Assembly: GCA_900768125.1 (NCBI GenBank)
Contig: CAAGBS010000051.1
Location: 43,126-107,125 of the forward strand
Direction: 5' to 3'
DNA: 64,000 nt
Origin: Oscillospiraceae bacterium
Lineage (GTDB): Bacteria > Bacillota > Clostridia > Oscillospirales > Ruminococcaceae
Part shown: positions 8,627 to 17,791 of the stretch, one piece after another
How positions within the stretch are numbered: the stretch's first letter is position 1
Layout: every line of letters begins with the position of its first letter
Notes under the pieces: model-generated
Seen by the model: the letters and a program-made list of their open reading frames with translations, nothing else
Databases searched by the model: none
Told to the model about the DNA's origin: nothing
Position numbers and translations under genes: made by a program

Positions 8627-9121
8627 ATGAATATTTTTATGGCGAATCCGACGATAACGGTCGGACTGATTTCGTTCATTTCAGCGCAGATAATCAAGAC
8701 CGCGCTGTTCGCGATAAAGCAGAAGACATTCAATCCCGAGCGTATAACCGGTGCGGGAGGAATGCCGTCTTCGCATTCGGCACTTGTCATTTCTGTGGCG
8801 CTGTATCTGCTCCGTCTGGAGGGGTATTCCAGCCCGACGTTTGCGCTTTCGATAATCATAATGGGCATCGTTATCTACGACGCGCTGAGCGTGCGGTACA
8901 ACGCAGGGCTTCACGGTAAGGAGCTGAACCGCCTGCGCAAAGTGATAGACGAGATGGACGACGAGATATCCCGTCTGAGCGGCGAGGAGCGCGACGAGAA
9001 GATGGAGGAGATGTCCGACCGCAAGGAGTTCAAGGAATTTCTTGGTCACAAGCCGATAGAGGTGCTTGCAGGAGCGCTTCTCGGGATACTTATTGCGATG
9101 GTATTCCCGCTTCCGGCGTAA
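8627..9121 (+). CDS. Divergent PAP2 family membrane protein (YuiD-like)
   Basis: A 164-residue membrane protein of the DUF212/divergent PAP2 family. It has hydrophobic segments at about 8-25, 48-62, 68-90 and 143-162, the phosphatase-like motif GAGGMPSSHSALV at 43-55 and YDALSVRYNAGLHG near 84-97. A charged helix (about 98-140) is rich in Glu and Arg. The natural substrate is not established; a lipid-phosphate phosphatase role between ispA and dxs would fit isoprenoid lipid recycling, but this is inference. GGAGGAAG precedes the ATG. Confidence 0.85.
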   Translation: MNIFMANPTITVGLISFISAQIIKTALFAIKQKTFNPERITGAGGMPSSHSALVISVALYLLRLEGYSSPTFALSIIIMGIVIYDALSVRYNAGLHGKELNRLRKVIDEMDDEISRLSGEERDEKMEEMSDRKEFKEFLGHKPIEVLAGALLGILIAMVFPLPA

Positions 9122-9136
9122 ATCAGCGAGGGTGAA

Positions 9137-10975
9137 ATGATACTAGACGATTCAATAAACCACGAAAAGATATCTCACATGACCCTGCCCGAACTTAAAG
9201 AATTATGCCGTGAACTGCGGCGCTGCATTCTGAATACCGTGAACGAGAATGGGGGGCATCTAGCCTCCAACCTCGGCACGGTGGAGTTGACGGCGGCGCT
9301 GCACTTTGTTTTTGACGTAAAGCAGGACAGGATAGTGTGGGACGTAGGCCATCAGGCTTACGCGCACAAGCTGTTGACCGGGAGATTCTCCGAGTTCGGC
9401 ACGCTGCGCAGCCTTGACGGCATATCCGGCTTCACTCGCAGGAGCGAGTCTCCGGCAGACGCTTTTATTTCAGGTCACAGCAGCACGTCAATTTCCGCCG
9501 CATTCGGGATTGCTTCCGCAATGAGACTGCAGGGGAAGCGCGGGAGCGTAGCCGCTGTCATCGGGGACGGCGCGCTGACCGGCGGCATGGCATACGAGGG
9601 ACTCAACAACGCCGGAAAGAGCATGGCTCCGCTGGTGGTGATCCTCAACGACAACGCCATGTCCATCTCAAAAAGCACCGGAGCGCTGGCAAGGTACCTT
9701 GCACATATCCGCTCCACGAGGAAGTACTACTGCGCCAAGGAGCATGTGAAGTCTATACTGTCAGCTGTGCCGGTTGTCGGCGAGAAGCTGGAGCACACTA
9801 TCCGCACCGCAAAGGGGCTGATAAAGGACGCTATCTACGACAGCAGCAACATGTTCGAGAACTTCGGATTTCAGTACATCGGTCCGGTGAATGGGCATAA
9901 TTTAGAGGACCTGATAGAAGCGCTTCAGGTCGCGAAAATAATGCGCCGTCCCTGCGTGGTGCACGTTTTCACCACCAAGGGCAAGGGCTGGAAGCCCGCA
10001 GAGGAAAACCCCGGTGAGTACCACGCAGTCACAAGGAAAAAATCGGCGGCTTCCGGCGAGACTTTCACCGACGCATTCGGCAGAGAACTTGACCGCATAG
10101 CGAAGACCGACAGCCGTATCTGCGGCATAACTGCGGCGATGAAGTACGCCACAGGCATGAATTACTTCAAAAATTCCTGCCCAGAGCGCTTCTTTGACGT
10201 TGGGATAGCCGAGCAGCACGCGGTGACATTCGCGGCAGGACTTGCAGTCGAGGGAATGCTCCCAGTTTTCGCGGTGTATTCCACTTTCCTCCAGCGCGGA
10301 TTTGACCAGATAGTCCACGACTGCGCCATTGAGAAAACGCACGTCACGCTTGCGATAGACCGCGCGGGATTCACCGGAGAAGACGGCGAAACTCATCAGG
10401 GCATTTTCGACGCGTCCATGCTGTCAGGCATTCCGAATACTACGGTGTTTTCCCCCGCTTCCTGCGAGGAACTGCGCATGTGTCTCAGCGAAGCGCTCTA
10501 CAGCACGGACGGCATCGCGGCGGTGCGCTACCCCAAGGGTGCGGAATCCGGCGATGTGCAGCCGACCGTCTCGTTCGAGTGGTCAGGCAGGCGCGGCAGG
10601 ACTTTAGCGGTAAGCTACGGCAGGCTTTCCGCGGATATGACAGCCGCCGCAAGGGAGGCTTCCCAGCGCGGTGAGCCGGTGGACTGGCTGCGGCTCGTCA
10701 GGATAGTCCCGATACCGGAGGAAGCACTTCAGACAGCGCTGCATTACGAGCGGATCGTCTTCTTCGAGGAGGGCATAACGCGCGGCGGAATCGGCGAGCA
10801 GTTCGGGGCGGCGCTGCTGGAAATGGGATATTCCGGAAGTTTCGAGATAGTCGGAGTTGACGGCAGATTCGTCCCGGCGGGGACTGTTTCCCAGCAGCTT
10901 GCGCTTTTCAAACTGGACAGGGCTTCCATGACCGCGAAGCTTTTCGCTCACCCGGGAGGAAGCAATGCGACTTGA
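9137..10975 (+). CDS. dxs: 1-deoxy-D-xylulose-5-phosphate synthase
   Basis: Thiamine-diphosphate enzyme joining pyruvate and glyceraldehyde 3-phosphate at the start of the non-mevalonate isoprenoid pathway. The 612-residue product has the TPP-binding GDGALTGGMAYEGLNNA near 145, the catalytic-glutamate region FFDVGIAEQHAVTFAAG near 355, DRAGFTGEDGETHQG near 415, and a C-terminal transketolase domain. Length is normal. It overlaps tlyA by 11 bases and follows ispA and the PAP2-like gene. Confidence 0.96.
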   Translation: MILDDSINHEKISHMTLPELKELCRELRRCILNTVNENGGHLASNLGTVELTAALHFVFDVKQDRIVWDVGHQAYAHKLLTGRFSEFGTLRSLDGISGFTRRSESPADAFISGHSSTSISAAFGIASAMRLQGKRGSVAAVIGDGALTGGMAYEGLNNAGKSMAPLVVILNDNAMSISKSTGALARYLAHIRSTRKYYCAKEHVKSILSAVPVVGEKLEHTIRTAKGLIKDAIYDSSNMFENFGFQYIGPVNGHNLEDLIEALQVAKIMRRPCVVHVFTTKGKGWKPAEENPGEYHAVTRKKSAASGETFTDAFGRELDRIAKTDSRICGITAAMKYATGMNYFKNSCPERFFDVGIAEQHAVTFAAGLAVEGMLPVFAVYSTFLQRGFDQIVHDCAIEKTHVTLAIDRAGFTGEDGETHQGIFDASMLSGIPNTTVFSPASCEELRMCLSEALYSTDGIAAVRYPKGAESGDVQPTVSFEWSGRRGRTLAVSYGRLSADMTAAAREASQRGEPVDWLRLVRIVPIPEEALQTALHYERIVFFEEGITRGGIGEQFGAALLEMGYSGSFEIVGVDGRFVPAGTVSQQLALFKLDRASMTAKLFAHPGGSNAT

Positions 10976-11678
10976 CATCTATCTCACTGAAAAATCTCTC
11001 TGCAAAAGCCGGACTGCCGCCCAGGACCTTATAAAATCCGGCGGCGTGGCGCTCAATGGAAAGCAGTGCTCTAAGCCCTCCCGGGAGGTCGGCGAAAGCG
11101 ACTGCGTGGAGATAACCGGGGAGCAGCTGCGATATGTCGGCAGGGGCGGACTGAAGCTTGAAGCTGCGCTGGAGCGGTTCGGGCTGGATATTTCCGGCGC
11201 GGAGTGCATTGACATAGGCTCGTCCACCGGCGGTTTCACCGACTGCATGTTACAGCACGGCGCTTCGAAAGTATGGGCTGTGGACGTTGGCAGTGACCAG
11301 CTTGACGAGTCGCTGCGCGGCGACCCGCGGGTAATTTCGATGGAGCAGACCGATATCCGCACGGCGGAGCTTCCGCAGGCGGATTTCATCGGCACGGACG
11401 TGTCGTTTATCTCGCTGAAGCTGATTCTTCCGCATATTTTCCGGCTGCTGAAAAGCGGCGGCAGGGCTGTGGCGCTCATCAAGCCGCAGTTTGAAGCGGG
11501 ACGGGCGAACCTGAGCAAAAAGGGTATCGTGCGGGACGAGCGGGTGCGGCTGCGCATACGGGACGAAATCGCGGACTTCGCGGCAGGCTGCGGCTTCGAG
11601 GTCATCGGCACGGAGACGTCCCCGATAACCGGCGGCGATGGAAACACTGAGTATCTGATGTGCCTGGGTAAGCGGTAA
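10965..11678 (+). CDS. tlyA: TlyA-family rRNA 2'-O-methyltransferase (YqxC)
   Basis: A 237-residue protein with an N-terminal S4 RNA-binding domain (about 1-65; RLDIYLTEKSLCKSRTAAQD) and an FtsJ-type Rossmann methyltransferase domain with CIDIGSSTGGFTDCML at 80-95 and ALIKPQFEAG near 168. Family members such as TlyA methylate 16S and 23S rRNA; the annotation as hemolysin A is historical. The gene order dxs-tlyA-argR-recN is conserved in Firmicutes. ATG follows GGGAGGAAGCA and overlaps dxs. Confidence 0.93.
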   Translation: MRLDIYLTEKSLCKSRTAAQDLIKSGGVALNGKQCSKPSREVGESDCVEITGEQLRYVGRGGLKLEAALERFGLDISGAECIDIGSSTGGFTDCMLQHGASKVWAVDVGSDQLDESLRGDPRVISMEQTDIRTAELPQADFIGTDVSFISLKLILPHIFRLLKSGGRAVALIKPQFEAGRANLSKKGIVRDERVRLRIRDEIADFAAGCGFEVIGTETSPITGGDGNTEYLMCLGKR

Positions 11679-11702
11679 ATTCCCGGCAGAACGGAGGCAG
11701 GC

Positions 11703-12563
11703 ATGAACGAGAAGAAAGTCATCATAGGCTACAACCGCAGGGACGTGAAATCCGTCCGTATCGCGGAGGAGATATGCGCGGAGCTTTCCGCAGCGGGGTA
11801 CTCCATGCTTTCGCTGAGGTATGACGACGGCGCTTCCGGGCGGCTCAAAGGCGCCGAATCAGCCGAGACCGGCGAGGGCTGTGTCTGTATGGTGACGGTC
11901 GGCGGCGACGGCTCGATGATAAACCACGGGAAGCGCGCGGCAGTCTGGGGTATTCCCATGCTGGGAGTGAACACCGGGCGGCTGGGCTTTATGGCAACGC
12001 TGGAACCCGGCGAGATAAAGCGCATTCCCGAACTGATAAGCGGGGATATTCGGTACAGCCGCCGCATGATGATGTCTGTGGACGTCATCTACGCGAACGG
12101 CGGGCGGCTTCACCAGAACTGCCTGAACGACGTCGTGGTCTCCCGGGACAGCAAGTCCAAGCTGCCGGAGTTCTGCGTATTCTGCGGCGATATCGAGGTC
12201 TCGCGGCTGCGCTCCGACGGCGTTATTTTCAGCACTCCGACAGGCTCCACCGCATACTCGCTTTCCGCGGGCGGACCGATAATAGACCCCGCAATGCGGT
12301 GTATCGAGTACACGGCGCTCTGCCCGCACTCGCTCTTTTCACGGCCGATGATGTTCTCAGCTGAACGCGAGGTGTCGCTGAAAGTAAATTCCTATCAGGA
12401 CAGCCGAGTAACCATCAGCTTCGACGGCGACAGCGGATACTCCTTTGACGAAGGCGATATACTGACTATCCGGACAGGCTGCCTGCCTGATTTAATGCTC
12501 ATCGAGACGGGAGAGGGATTCTTCGGCTCGGTCAACCGCAAGCTGATGCAGCCTTTGAAATGA
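11703..12563 (+). CDS. nadK: NAD kinase
   Basis: Phosphorylates NAD to NADP. The 286-residue product has VTVGGDGSMINHGKRA (GGDGS near residues 66-70), LGVNTGRLGFMA near 92, the catalytic pocket LNDVVVSRD near 140 and SDGVIFSTPTGSTAYSLSAGGP near 170-190. CGGAGGCAGGC precedes the ATG. The 3' end overlaps an ATG of the next gene by four bases, but the next gene's better start is slightly downstream. Confidence 0.95.
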   Translation: MNEKKVIIGYNRRDVKSVRIAEEICAELSAAGYSMLSLRYDDGASGRLKGAESAETGEGCVCMVTVGGDGSMINHGKRAAVWGIPMLGVNTGRLGFMATLEPGEIKRIPELISGDIRYSRRMMMSVDVIYANGGRLHQNCLNDVVVSRDSKSKLPEFCVFCGDIEVSRLRSDGVIFSTPTGSTAYSLSAGGPIIDPAMRCIEYTALCPHSLFSRPMMFSAEREVSLKVNSYQDSRVTISFDGDSGYSFDEGDILTIRTGCLPDLMLIETGEGFFGSVNRKLMQPLK

Positions 12564-12574
12564 TGGAGGTCGTT

Positions 12575-13258
12575 ATGGTTCAGAATTACGATGAGTTTTG
12601 CAAACAGCTTCTCCGCGCGGGATTTTCCCTCGGCGGCGGGAGCGACAAGGGGATCTACGCAGTTGTGCCGTTTGACTGGACTCAGCAGCCGGAAGACACC
12701 CCGGTGCGCTGGCATACCGGCGACCCGGCGACCGACCCATGGGAATGGCGAATGCGCGTCCTGGAGGAGCGGAACGACATCGCCTATGCGAAGCTGTTTT
12801 TCCGCGGGAGCGGCTACATCACGCGGGAGTGGTACCCGTACTTTATCGCCGCGCGCCGCCAGGGGCTTACGTTTGACGAAGCCTGGGAGGACGGAAAAAT
12901 TACTGAACTTTCCCGCCGGATATACGAAGCAGTCCGGGATAACGGGCGGGTCGCGATGCACGACATCAAGCGCCTTGCTGGACTTGTCGGGGAGACCTCC
13001 GCGCACATCGAAAAAGCGATGACCGACCTGCAGGCGGCGATGTTCCTGACGATATGCGGACGGCAGCAGAAGCGCAACGCATTCGGCGAGCTGTACGGCT
13101 GGAGCAGCACTGTATTCTGCACGCCGGAGGAATTCTGGCATACGGACGATTTCGGCGATATCCCGCCGGAGGAAGCTGCCGATAAGATACGCGCACGGGT
13201 GCTGGAACTCAATCCCGGCGCGCAGGAGAAGAAAATCAGGAAATTTATTTACGGCTGA
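12575..13258 (+). CDS. AlkZ-related protein
   Basis: A 227-residue cytoplasmic protein I place, from memory of its DPWEWR and REWYPYFIAARR signature, in the AlkZ-related (YcaQ/winged-helix) group of Firmicutes. AlkZ proteins are DNA glycosylases with a catalytic QxQ or QxD motif. I do not see a clear version of that motif here, so activity cannot be claimed. A helical region around 108-150 (RRIYEAVRDNGRVAMHD) looks like a winged-helix segment. The ATG at 12575 follows TGGAGG; an ATG at 12560 overlaps the nadK stop. It lies between nadK and argR. Confidence 0.6.
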   Translation: MVQNYDEFCKQLLRAGFSLGGGSDKGIYAVVPFDWTQQPEDTPVRWHTGDPATDPWEWRMRVLEERNDIAYAKLFFRGSGYITREWYPYFIAARRQGLTFDEAWEDGKITELSRRIYEAVRDNGRVAMHDIKRLAGLVGETSAHIEKAMTDLQAAMFLTICGRQQKRNAFGELYGWSSTVFCTPEEFWHTDDFGDIPPEEAADKIRARVLELNPGAQEKKIRKFIYG

Positions 13259-13268
13259 GGGTTGAACT

Positions 13269-13715
13269 ATGGACAAAAAGCAGCGCCAGCGGGCGATATT
13301 GAAAATAATATCCTCCCAGGAGGTCGAAACGCAGGAACAGCTGGGCGAACTTCTGACGCAGGCGGGCTGCCCGACCACGCAGGCGACCGTTTCCCGGGAC
13401 ATGCGCGAACTGAAGATACGCAAGGGCATGGCGGAAAACGGCGTAAACTGCTACTATTCTCCCGAGTGCGAGAACCCGCCGGAGTACAGCAGCGTATTCG
13501 CACAGGCGGTGCTTTCCATCGACTACGCAATGAACATCGTTGTGATAAAATGCCGCCCGGGACTTGCCAACGCGGCGTGCGTGGTGCTGGACGACGAGGA
13601 GTTCGGCTTTGTGGTGGGGACTATCGCGGGAGACGACACGATATTCGTGCTCACGCGGACGGAGAACCATGCAGTTCAGCTGATAGAACTGCTGAAAAAG
13701 ATGATGACGAGATAA
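13269..13715 (+). CDS. argR: Arginine repressor ArgR/AhrC
   Basis: Hexameric arginine-responsive regulator. The 148-residue product has an N-terminal winged-helix domain (about 1-70; TTQATVSRDMRELKI) and a C-terminal arginine-binding/oligomerisation domain with CRPGLANAACVVLD and IAGDDTIFVL. In Bacillus ahrC also precedes recN, as here. GAGGGTT lies upstream of the ATG. Confidence 0.94.
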   Translation: MDKKQRQRAILKIISSQEVETQEQLGELLTQAGCPTTQATVSRDMRELKIRKGMAENGVNCYYSPECENPPEYSSVFAQAVLSIDYAMNIVVIKCRPGLANAACVVLDDEEFGFVVGTIAGDDTIFVLTRTENHAVQLIELLKKMMTR

Positions 13716-13727
13716 GGAGAATGTCGC

Positions 13728-15392
13728 TTGTTAAGGGAACTTTCTATTGAGAATCTTGCGGTGATAGAAAAGGCTTCGGTGGAATTTGGCGAGGCTTTCA
13801 ACGTGTTCACCGGCGAGACCGGCGCCGGAAAGAGCGTTATCATCGGCGGCATAAATGCAGTCCTCGGCGGCAGGACTAACAAGGATATAGTTCGCAGCGG
13901 CGCGCCCAAGGCGGTGATCTCGGCGCTGTTTGACGATATTTCCGAGCGGGTGAGATCGAAGCTGTCAGAACTGGGATTTTCCTCCGAGGACGGCGAACTT
14001 GTCCTCATGCGCGAGATAACCTCCGAGGGGAAAAGCTCCGCGAGGATAAACGGCAGGGCTGCGACCGCCTCCATGCTGCGCGAGGTCGGGGAACTTCTGG
14101 TGGATATCCACGGTCAGCATGAAAACCGCATTCTGATGGACAACGACAATCAGCGGCAGATACTCGACAGCTACGGGGAACTTTCCGGAAAGCTGGAGGA
14201 GTACCGCAGCGAGTTCCGCAGATTCTCGAAGCTTTCCCGCAGGCTGCGTGAAATGCAGGAGGAGAACAAGACCCGTGAAATGCGCACCGCGCAGCTTACC
14301 GGGATAGTCGAGGAACTGTCCGAACTTGGGCTGAACTACGGCGATGGCGAGCGCATGGAGGAGGAACTCCAGAAAATACGCAGCACGGCGAAGATTCAGG
14401 GCGCGCTGCTTACTGCAAACGAACTTCTGAACGGCGAGGAAGCGCCCGGTGCGGTGGATCTGGTCCGGCAGTCGATGAACTCTTTCGCGGCGGCGGGGTC
14501 GGTGCTTCCCGAGGCGGACGCGCTTTACCGCAGGCTGGAGGAACTTCTCCCCGAACTGGAGGACATCGGCAGCGAAGCGGCTTCGATGGCGTTCAGCAGC
14601 GACGACACCGAGGAGCGCGAAGCCGACCTGGAGGACAGAGTGTCCGCTATGAAGCACGCCTGCCGCAAGTACAACATGGATTCAGACCAGCTTGTTGACT
14701 ACCTCGCGGAGTGCCGGCAGGAACTCTCCCAGCTTTCCGGGCTGGACGGGGAGATAGAGCGGCTTTCCGAGGAAAAGCACGCGCTTGCCGGGAAAGTTAA
14801 GGCGATGGCGGAGCAGATAAGCGCCAGCCGCCGCGAAGCCTCCGCGAAGCTGTCCGCTGAGATATGCGAGGTGCTGCGGTTCCTGAACATGCCGAATGTC
14901 ACGCTGACGTTTGACGTTCGCCCGGACAAGATAACGATAAACGGCATGGACGAGGTGGAAATACTCATCTCCGCGAACGCCGGAGAAGCCCCCAAGCCGC
15001 TTAACAAAACGGCGAGCGGCGGCGAGCTTTCACGTGTCATGCTTGCGATAAAGAGCGTGATGGCTGAGGGAGATGAGATCCCGACCATGATATTTGACGA
15101 GGTAGACGCGGGGATAAGCGGCAGGACAGCCGCGAAAGTCGGCATAAAGCTAGCCGAGACCGCGCGGAAACGCCAGGTGCTCTGCATAACTCATCTTGCC
15201 CAGATAGCTGCGCTGGCGCAGACCCATATGCTCATTGAAAAGCAGACTGACGACAAGCGCACCTATACACGGATAGTCCCGCTGGACCACGAGGGCAGAA
15301 AGCAGGAGCTTGCCCGCATAATGGACGGCGGACTGACCGAGAGCAGTCTGAAAGCCGCGGAAGAAATGCTCAGCAGACAGGTGGAGTCATGA
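13728..15392 (+). CDS. recN: DNA repair protein RecN
   Basis: SMC-like ATPase that acts early at double-strand breaks. The 554-residue product has Walker A FTGETGAGKSVIIGG near 28-42, two coiled-coil arms (about 150-215 and 275-370), the ABC signature SGGELSRVMLAIK near 428-440 and Walker B IFDEVDAGISGRTA near 455-468. The TTG start follows AAGGAGAATGTCGC. The stop overlaps the next gene by four bases. Confidence 0.95.
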   Translation: MLRELSIENLAVIEKASVEFGEAFNVFTGETGAGKSVIIGGINAVLGGRTNKDIVRSGAPKAVISALFDDISERVRSKLSELGFSSEDGELVLMREITSEGKSSARINGRAATASMLREVGELLVDIHGQHENRILMDNDNQRQILDSYGELSGKLEEYRSEFRRFSKLSRRLREMQEENKTREMRTAQLTGIVEELSELGLNYGDGERMEEELQKIRSTAKIQGALLTANELLNGEEAPGAVDLVRQSMNSFAAAGSVLPEADALYRRLEELLPELEDIGSEAASMAFSSDDTEEREADLEDRVSAMKHACRKYNMDSDQLVDYLAECRQELSQLSGLDGEIERLSEEKHALAGKVKAMAEQISASRREASAKLSAEICEVLRFLNMPNVTLTFDVRPDKITINGMDEVEILISANAGEAPKPLNKTASGGELSRVMLAIKSVMAEGDEIPTMIFDEVDAGISGRTAAKVGIKLAETARKRQVLCITHLAQIAALAQTHMLIEKQTDDKRTYTRIVPLDHEGRKQELARIMDGGLTESSLKAAEEMLSRQVES

Positions 15393-15817
15393 ACGCATGG
15401 TACATGCTGGCGATATATGTCGGCGCTATACTGATATCGCTGGCGCTGTGCGCGGTTTCGCTTGCAGTGATGATTCGCGGCGTTGTTAAGAAGAAAAGTC
15501 TGGGCGGACGGCTGGCGTTTCTCATAGCCGCCGGGGTGGTGACTGCGGCGGTGCTGCTGTTCACAAATTCCCACGCGACCTACTACCGCTTCAACGACTG
15601 GATCGTCTCCGCAAGCACCGCGCAGGATATCGTAAAGCGCTACGGCGAGCCGGATATCGACCGGTACGCGCCGGGAAAGGGCGGCAGTCTGTGGTATTAC
15701 ATCTACACCGATAACGGTCCGATAATGCCCGACCACCTCGACCACTATTACTATATCGCGCTGGACGCAAACGGCAAAGTCACTGAAATCATGGAAGACG
15801 TACGCCCTGGCGGCTGA
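15389..15817 (+). CDS. Small membrane protein, unknown function
   Basis: I do not recognise this 142-residue protein. It has two hydrophobic segments (about 5-31 and 43-62), then a soluble extracytoplasmic-looking part with the sequence ASTAQDIVKRYGEPDIDRY and several aromatic residues near 97-127. That part resembles small beta-rich lipid or outer-surface assembly modules only loosely. It overlaps recN by four bases (ATGA), so it is translated with it. The gene is followed by the dipeptidase gene. Confidence 0.65.
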   Translation: MNAWYMLAIYVGAILISLALCAVSLAVMIRGVVKKKSLGGRLAFLIAAGVVTAAVLLFTNSHATYYRFNDWIVSASTAQDIVKRYGEPDIDRYAPGKGGSLWYYIYTDNGPIMPDHLDHYYYIALDANGKVTEIMEDVRPGG

Positions 15818-15878
15818 AATGTATAAAATCACGCCCGCCGGCGAAAATAATGTCAGATATAATTGGGGGAGGAAGAGC

Positions 15879-17264
15879 ATGAAAGAGAAAATAACTGATT
15901 TTATATATTCCCACCGCGAGGAAATGGTTGAAATAGTAAGAGAACTGGTTGAAATCCCCAGCGTTAAGGGAACACCGGAGCAGGGCGCACCGTTCGGGAC
16001 AGAGCCGCGCCGCGCGCTTGATAAAATGCTGGAGATCTGCCGTGAATACGGCTTCGTGACCGGCTGCCACGACAACGTAATGGGTACCGCCGACTACGCG
16101 CCCGGTGGCAAAGTAGGGCTGGGAATACTCTGCCACCTTGACGTAGTCCCCGCCGAGCCGCTCAACTGGAGTTACCCGCCTTTCCGGCTCACCCGCCGCG
16201 ACGGAAAACTGTTCGGCAGGGGAGTCATTGACGACAAGGGACCCTGTGCGGCTTCGCTGATGGCGCTGTGGTGCGTCAAGGAACTCGGACTGCCGCTGAA
16301 AAAGGGAGTGCGCCTCCTGTTCGGCACGGACGAGGAAAACGGCTCGGAAGACCTGGAGATATACCGCAGCACTCACGAACTGCCCCCGATGGTCTTCACG
16401 CCGGACGGAAGCTTCCCGGTCATCAATATCGAAAAGGGAATGATCCGCGCAGATATCATGGGCGGGTATACCCCCGGAACGGTTCAGGAGTTTGTCGGAG
16501 GAAGCATTCCGAATGCGGTGCCGGATCAGGCGTACGCAGTGGTTCGCGGTATTTCCTACGATGAAGTGCGTGCGGCGATCCTCGCGAATGCCACCGGCGC
16601 GATCATCACTGCGGAAACCATGGATAACGGAGATATTACGCTGCACTGCTCCGGCAGATCGGCGCACGCTTCAACGCCGCAGTCCGGGATAAACGCCATC
16701 ACTGCGCTGATATCAATGCTCAACCGCCTGCCGCTTTCCGGCGAGGAGCGCGGGATATTCCAGGGGCTTGAAAAGAAGTTCCCGTTCGGCGAGACTGACG
16801 GCAGGTCCGCTGCGCTCAGGATCGAAGACGAGGAATCCGGCGCACTGACCCTGACTTTCAGCAAATTCGCAATGCATGGCGGAAAGATCTCTGGCTGTAT
16901 CGACATCAGATATCCGGTGTCCGCAAAGCTTTCCGATGTTGTTGTAAGGCTGTCTGACGCGCTGGAAAGCTGCGGTCTCCGCTACGGGAAGAACATAGAG
17001 GAAGAACCGCACTGCGTGCCCGCCGACAGCGAGTTCGTGCAGAAGCTGCTTAAAGTCTACAGCGAGGTCGAGGGCGAGCCGGGGCACTGCATAGCCATCG
17101 GCGGCGGAACCTACGTCCACACGGTGGATGGCGGCGTTGCGTTCGGAGTGGAGCGCGGCGACACCGACTACCACATGCACGGCAACGACGAGTTCATCAC
17201 CGAGGACGAACTGCTGAAAGACGCGGTGCTGTTCGCGTGCGCGATAGCGGATATCTGCGGATAA
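15879..17264 (+). CDS. pepV: Sapep/PepV-family metallo-dipeptidase
   Basis: M20-family dipeptidase hydrolysing dipeptides such as beta-Ala or D-amino-acid peptides in the cytoplasm. The 461-residue product has metal ligands in LCHLDVVP (about 88-95), GVIDDKGP near 118 with the bridging aspartate, and the general-base glutamates in FGTDEENGSED near 153. A dimerisation/lid domain spans about 180-380 and the final metal histidine is near the C terminus (DTDYHMHGNDE). GGGGGAGGAAGAGC precedes the ATG at 15879; an ATG 60 bases upstream lacks a site. Confidence 0.9.
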   Translation: MKEKITDFIYSHREEMVEIVRELVEIPSVKGTPEQGAPFGTEPRRALDKMLEICREYGFVTGCHDNVMGTADYAPGGKVGLGILCHLDVVPAEPLNWSYPPFRLTRRDGKLFGRGVIDDKGPCAASLMALWCVKELGLPLKKGVRLLFGTDEENGSEDLEIYRSTHELPPMVFTPDGSFPVINIEKGMIRADIMGGYTPGTVQEFVGGSIPNAVPDQAYAVVRGISYDEVRAAILANATGAIITAETMDNGDITLHCSGRSAHASTPQSGINAITALISMLNRLPLSGEERGIFQGLEKKFPFGETDGRSAALRIEDEESGALTLTFSKFAMHGGKISGCIDIRYPVSAKLSDVVVRLSDALESCGLRYGKNIEEEPHCVPADSEFVQKLLKVYSEVEGEPGHCIAIGGGTYVHTVDGGVAFGVERGDTDYHMHGNDEFITEDELLKDAVLFACAIADICG

Positions 17265-17282
17265 TTTTTCAGACTGACAAGA

Positions 17283-17312
17283 AAGGAGCGGCTCGCCACC
17301 GCTCCTTGATTT
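17283..17312. terminator. Bidirectional terminator between pepV and spoVM
   Basis: AAGGAGCGG (17283-17291) pairs with CCGCTCCTT (17299-17307). A T-run follows on the plus strand and a T-rich stretch on the minus strand, so it can end pepV and the convergent spoVM transcript. Confidence 0.8.
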
Positions 17313-17399
17313 TTATTCGGCAGGCATTTTCTTGATACCGAACATCGCCCTCAGCAGCCCGGCGAACAGTTTCGGACTTTTCAGCACAACTATCTTCAT
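17313..17399 (-). CDS. spoVM: SpoVM-like sporulation peptide
   Basis: A 28-residue peptide beginning MKIVVLKSPKLFAGLLRAM. It lines up with Bacillus SpoVM (26 residues, MKFYTIKLPKFLGGIVRAM): Lys2, Lys7, Pro9, Lys10, Gly14, Arg17, Ala18 and Met19 are shared. SpoVM is an amphipathic helix that recognises the convex forespore membrane and anchors the spore-coat ATPase SpoIVA; Pro9 is functionally important there. AAAGGAG lies 8 bases before the ATG. The gene follows a 65-residue membrane-protein gene by 19 bases. It is below the size limit of most gene finders. Confidence 0.85.
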   Translation of the reverse strand: MKIVVLKSPKLFAGLLRAMFGIKKMPAE

Positions 17400-17418
17400 A
17401 TGTAGCTCCTTTCCAAAA

Positions 17419-17616
17419 TCAGCATTTCAGCAGAAAAACGCCGATGACTATCAGCAGGAACGCGACTGCAAAGAGCAGCACTTTCAGCGAAAAGAAAGAT
17501 ATGCACATCACCGCGCCGAAAAAAGCTGCGACAGCCAGCGCCGCGCCCAGACCGCAGCGGCGTTTCCGCTTGTTTGGTCTCCTCAACAGCCTCACCCCGC
17601 TTTCTTTTACTGCCAT
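17419..17616 (-). CDS. Small membrane protein upstream of spoVM
   Basis: I do not recognise this 65-residue protein. The first 22 residues are strongly basic (RLLRRPNKRKRRC), followed by about 42 hydrophobic residues that can form two membrane helices (about 24-42 and 45-63). A plausible ribosome site (TAGGA) lies 6 bases before the ATG. Nineteen bases separate it from spoVM, so the two are probably co-transcribed and this could also act in sporulation. Confidence 0.55.
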   Translation of the reverse strand: MAVKESGVRLLRRPNKRKRRCGLGAALAVAAFFGAVMCISFFSLKVLLFAVAFLLIVIGVFLLKC

Positions 17617-17791
17617 ATATTATTCCTACTGGCGTATTATGGTTACAGAATAGCGCTAAAAAAAACAGTGGTACAATTTATACAAAAAAAAGCACTAAAT
17701 TTCGTTAAAAAAGGTTATTTACAAATCAGACAAAATTACTTAAAATATTAGTATATACTTAATTACATTCAATTGCCCGAAAGGATAAATT

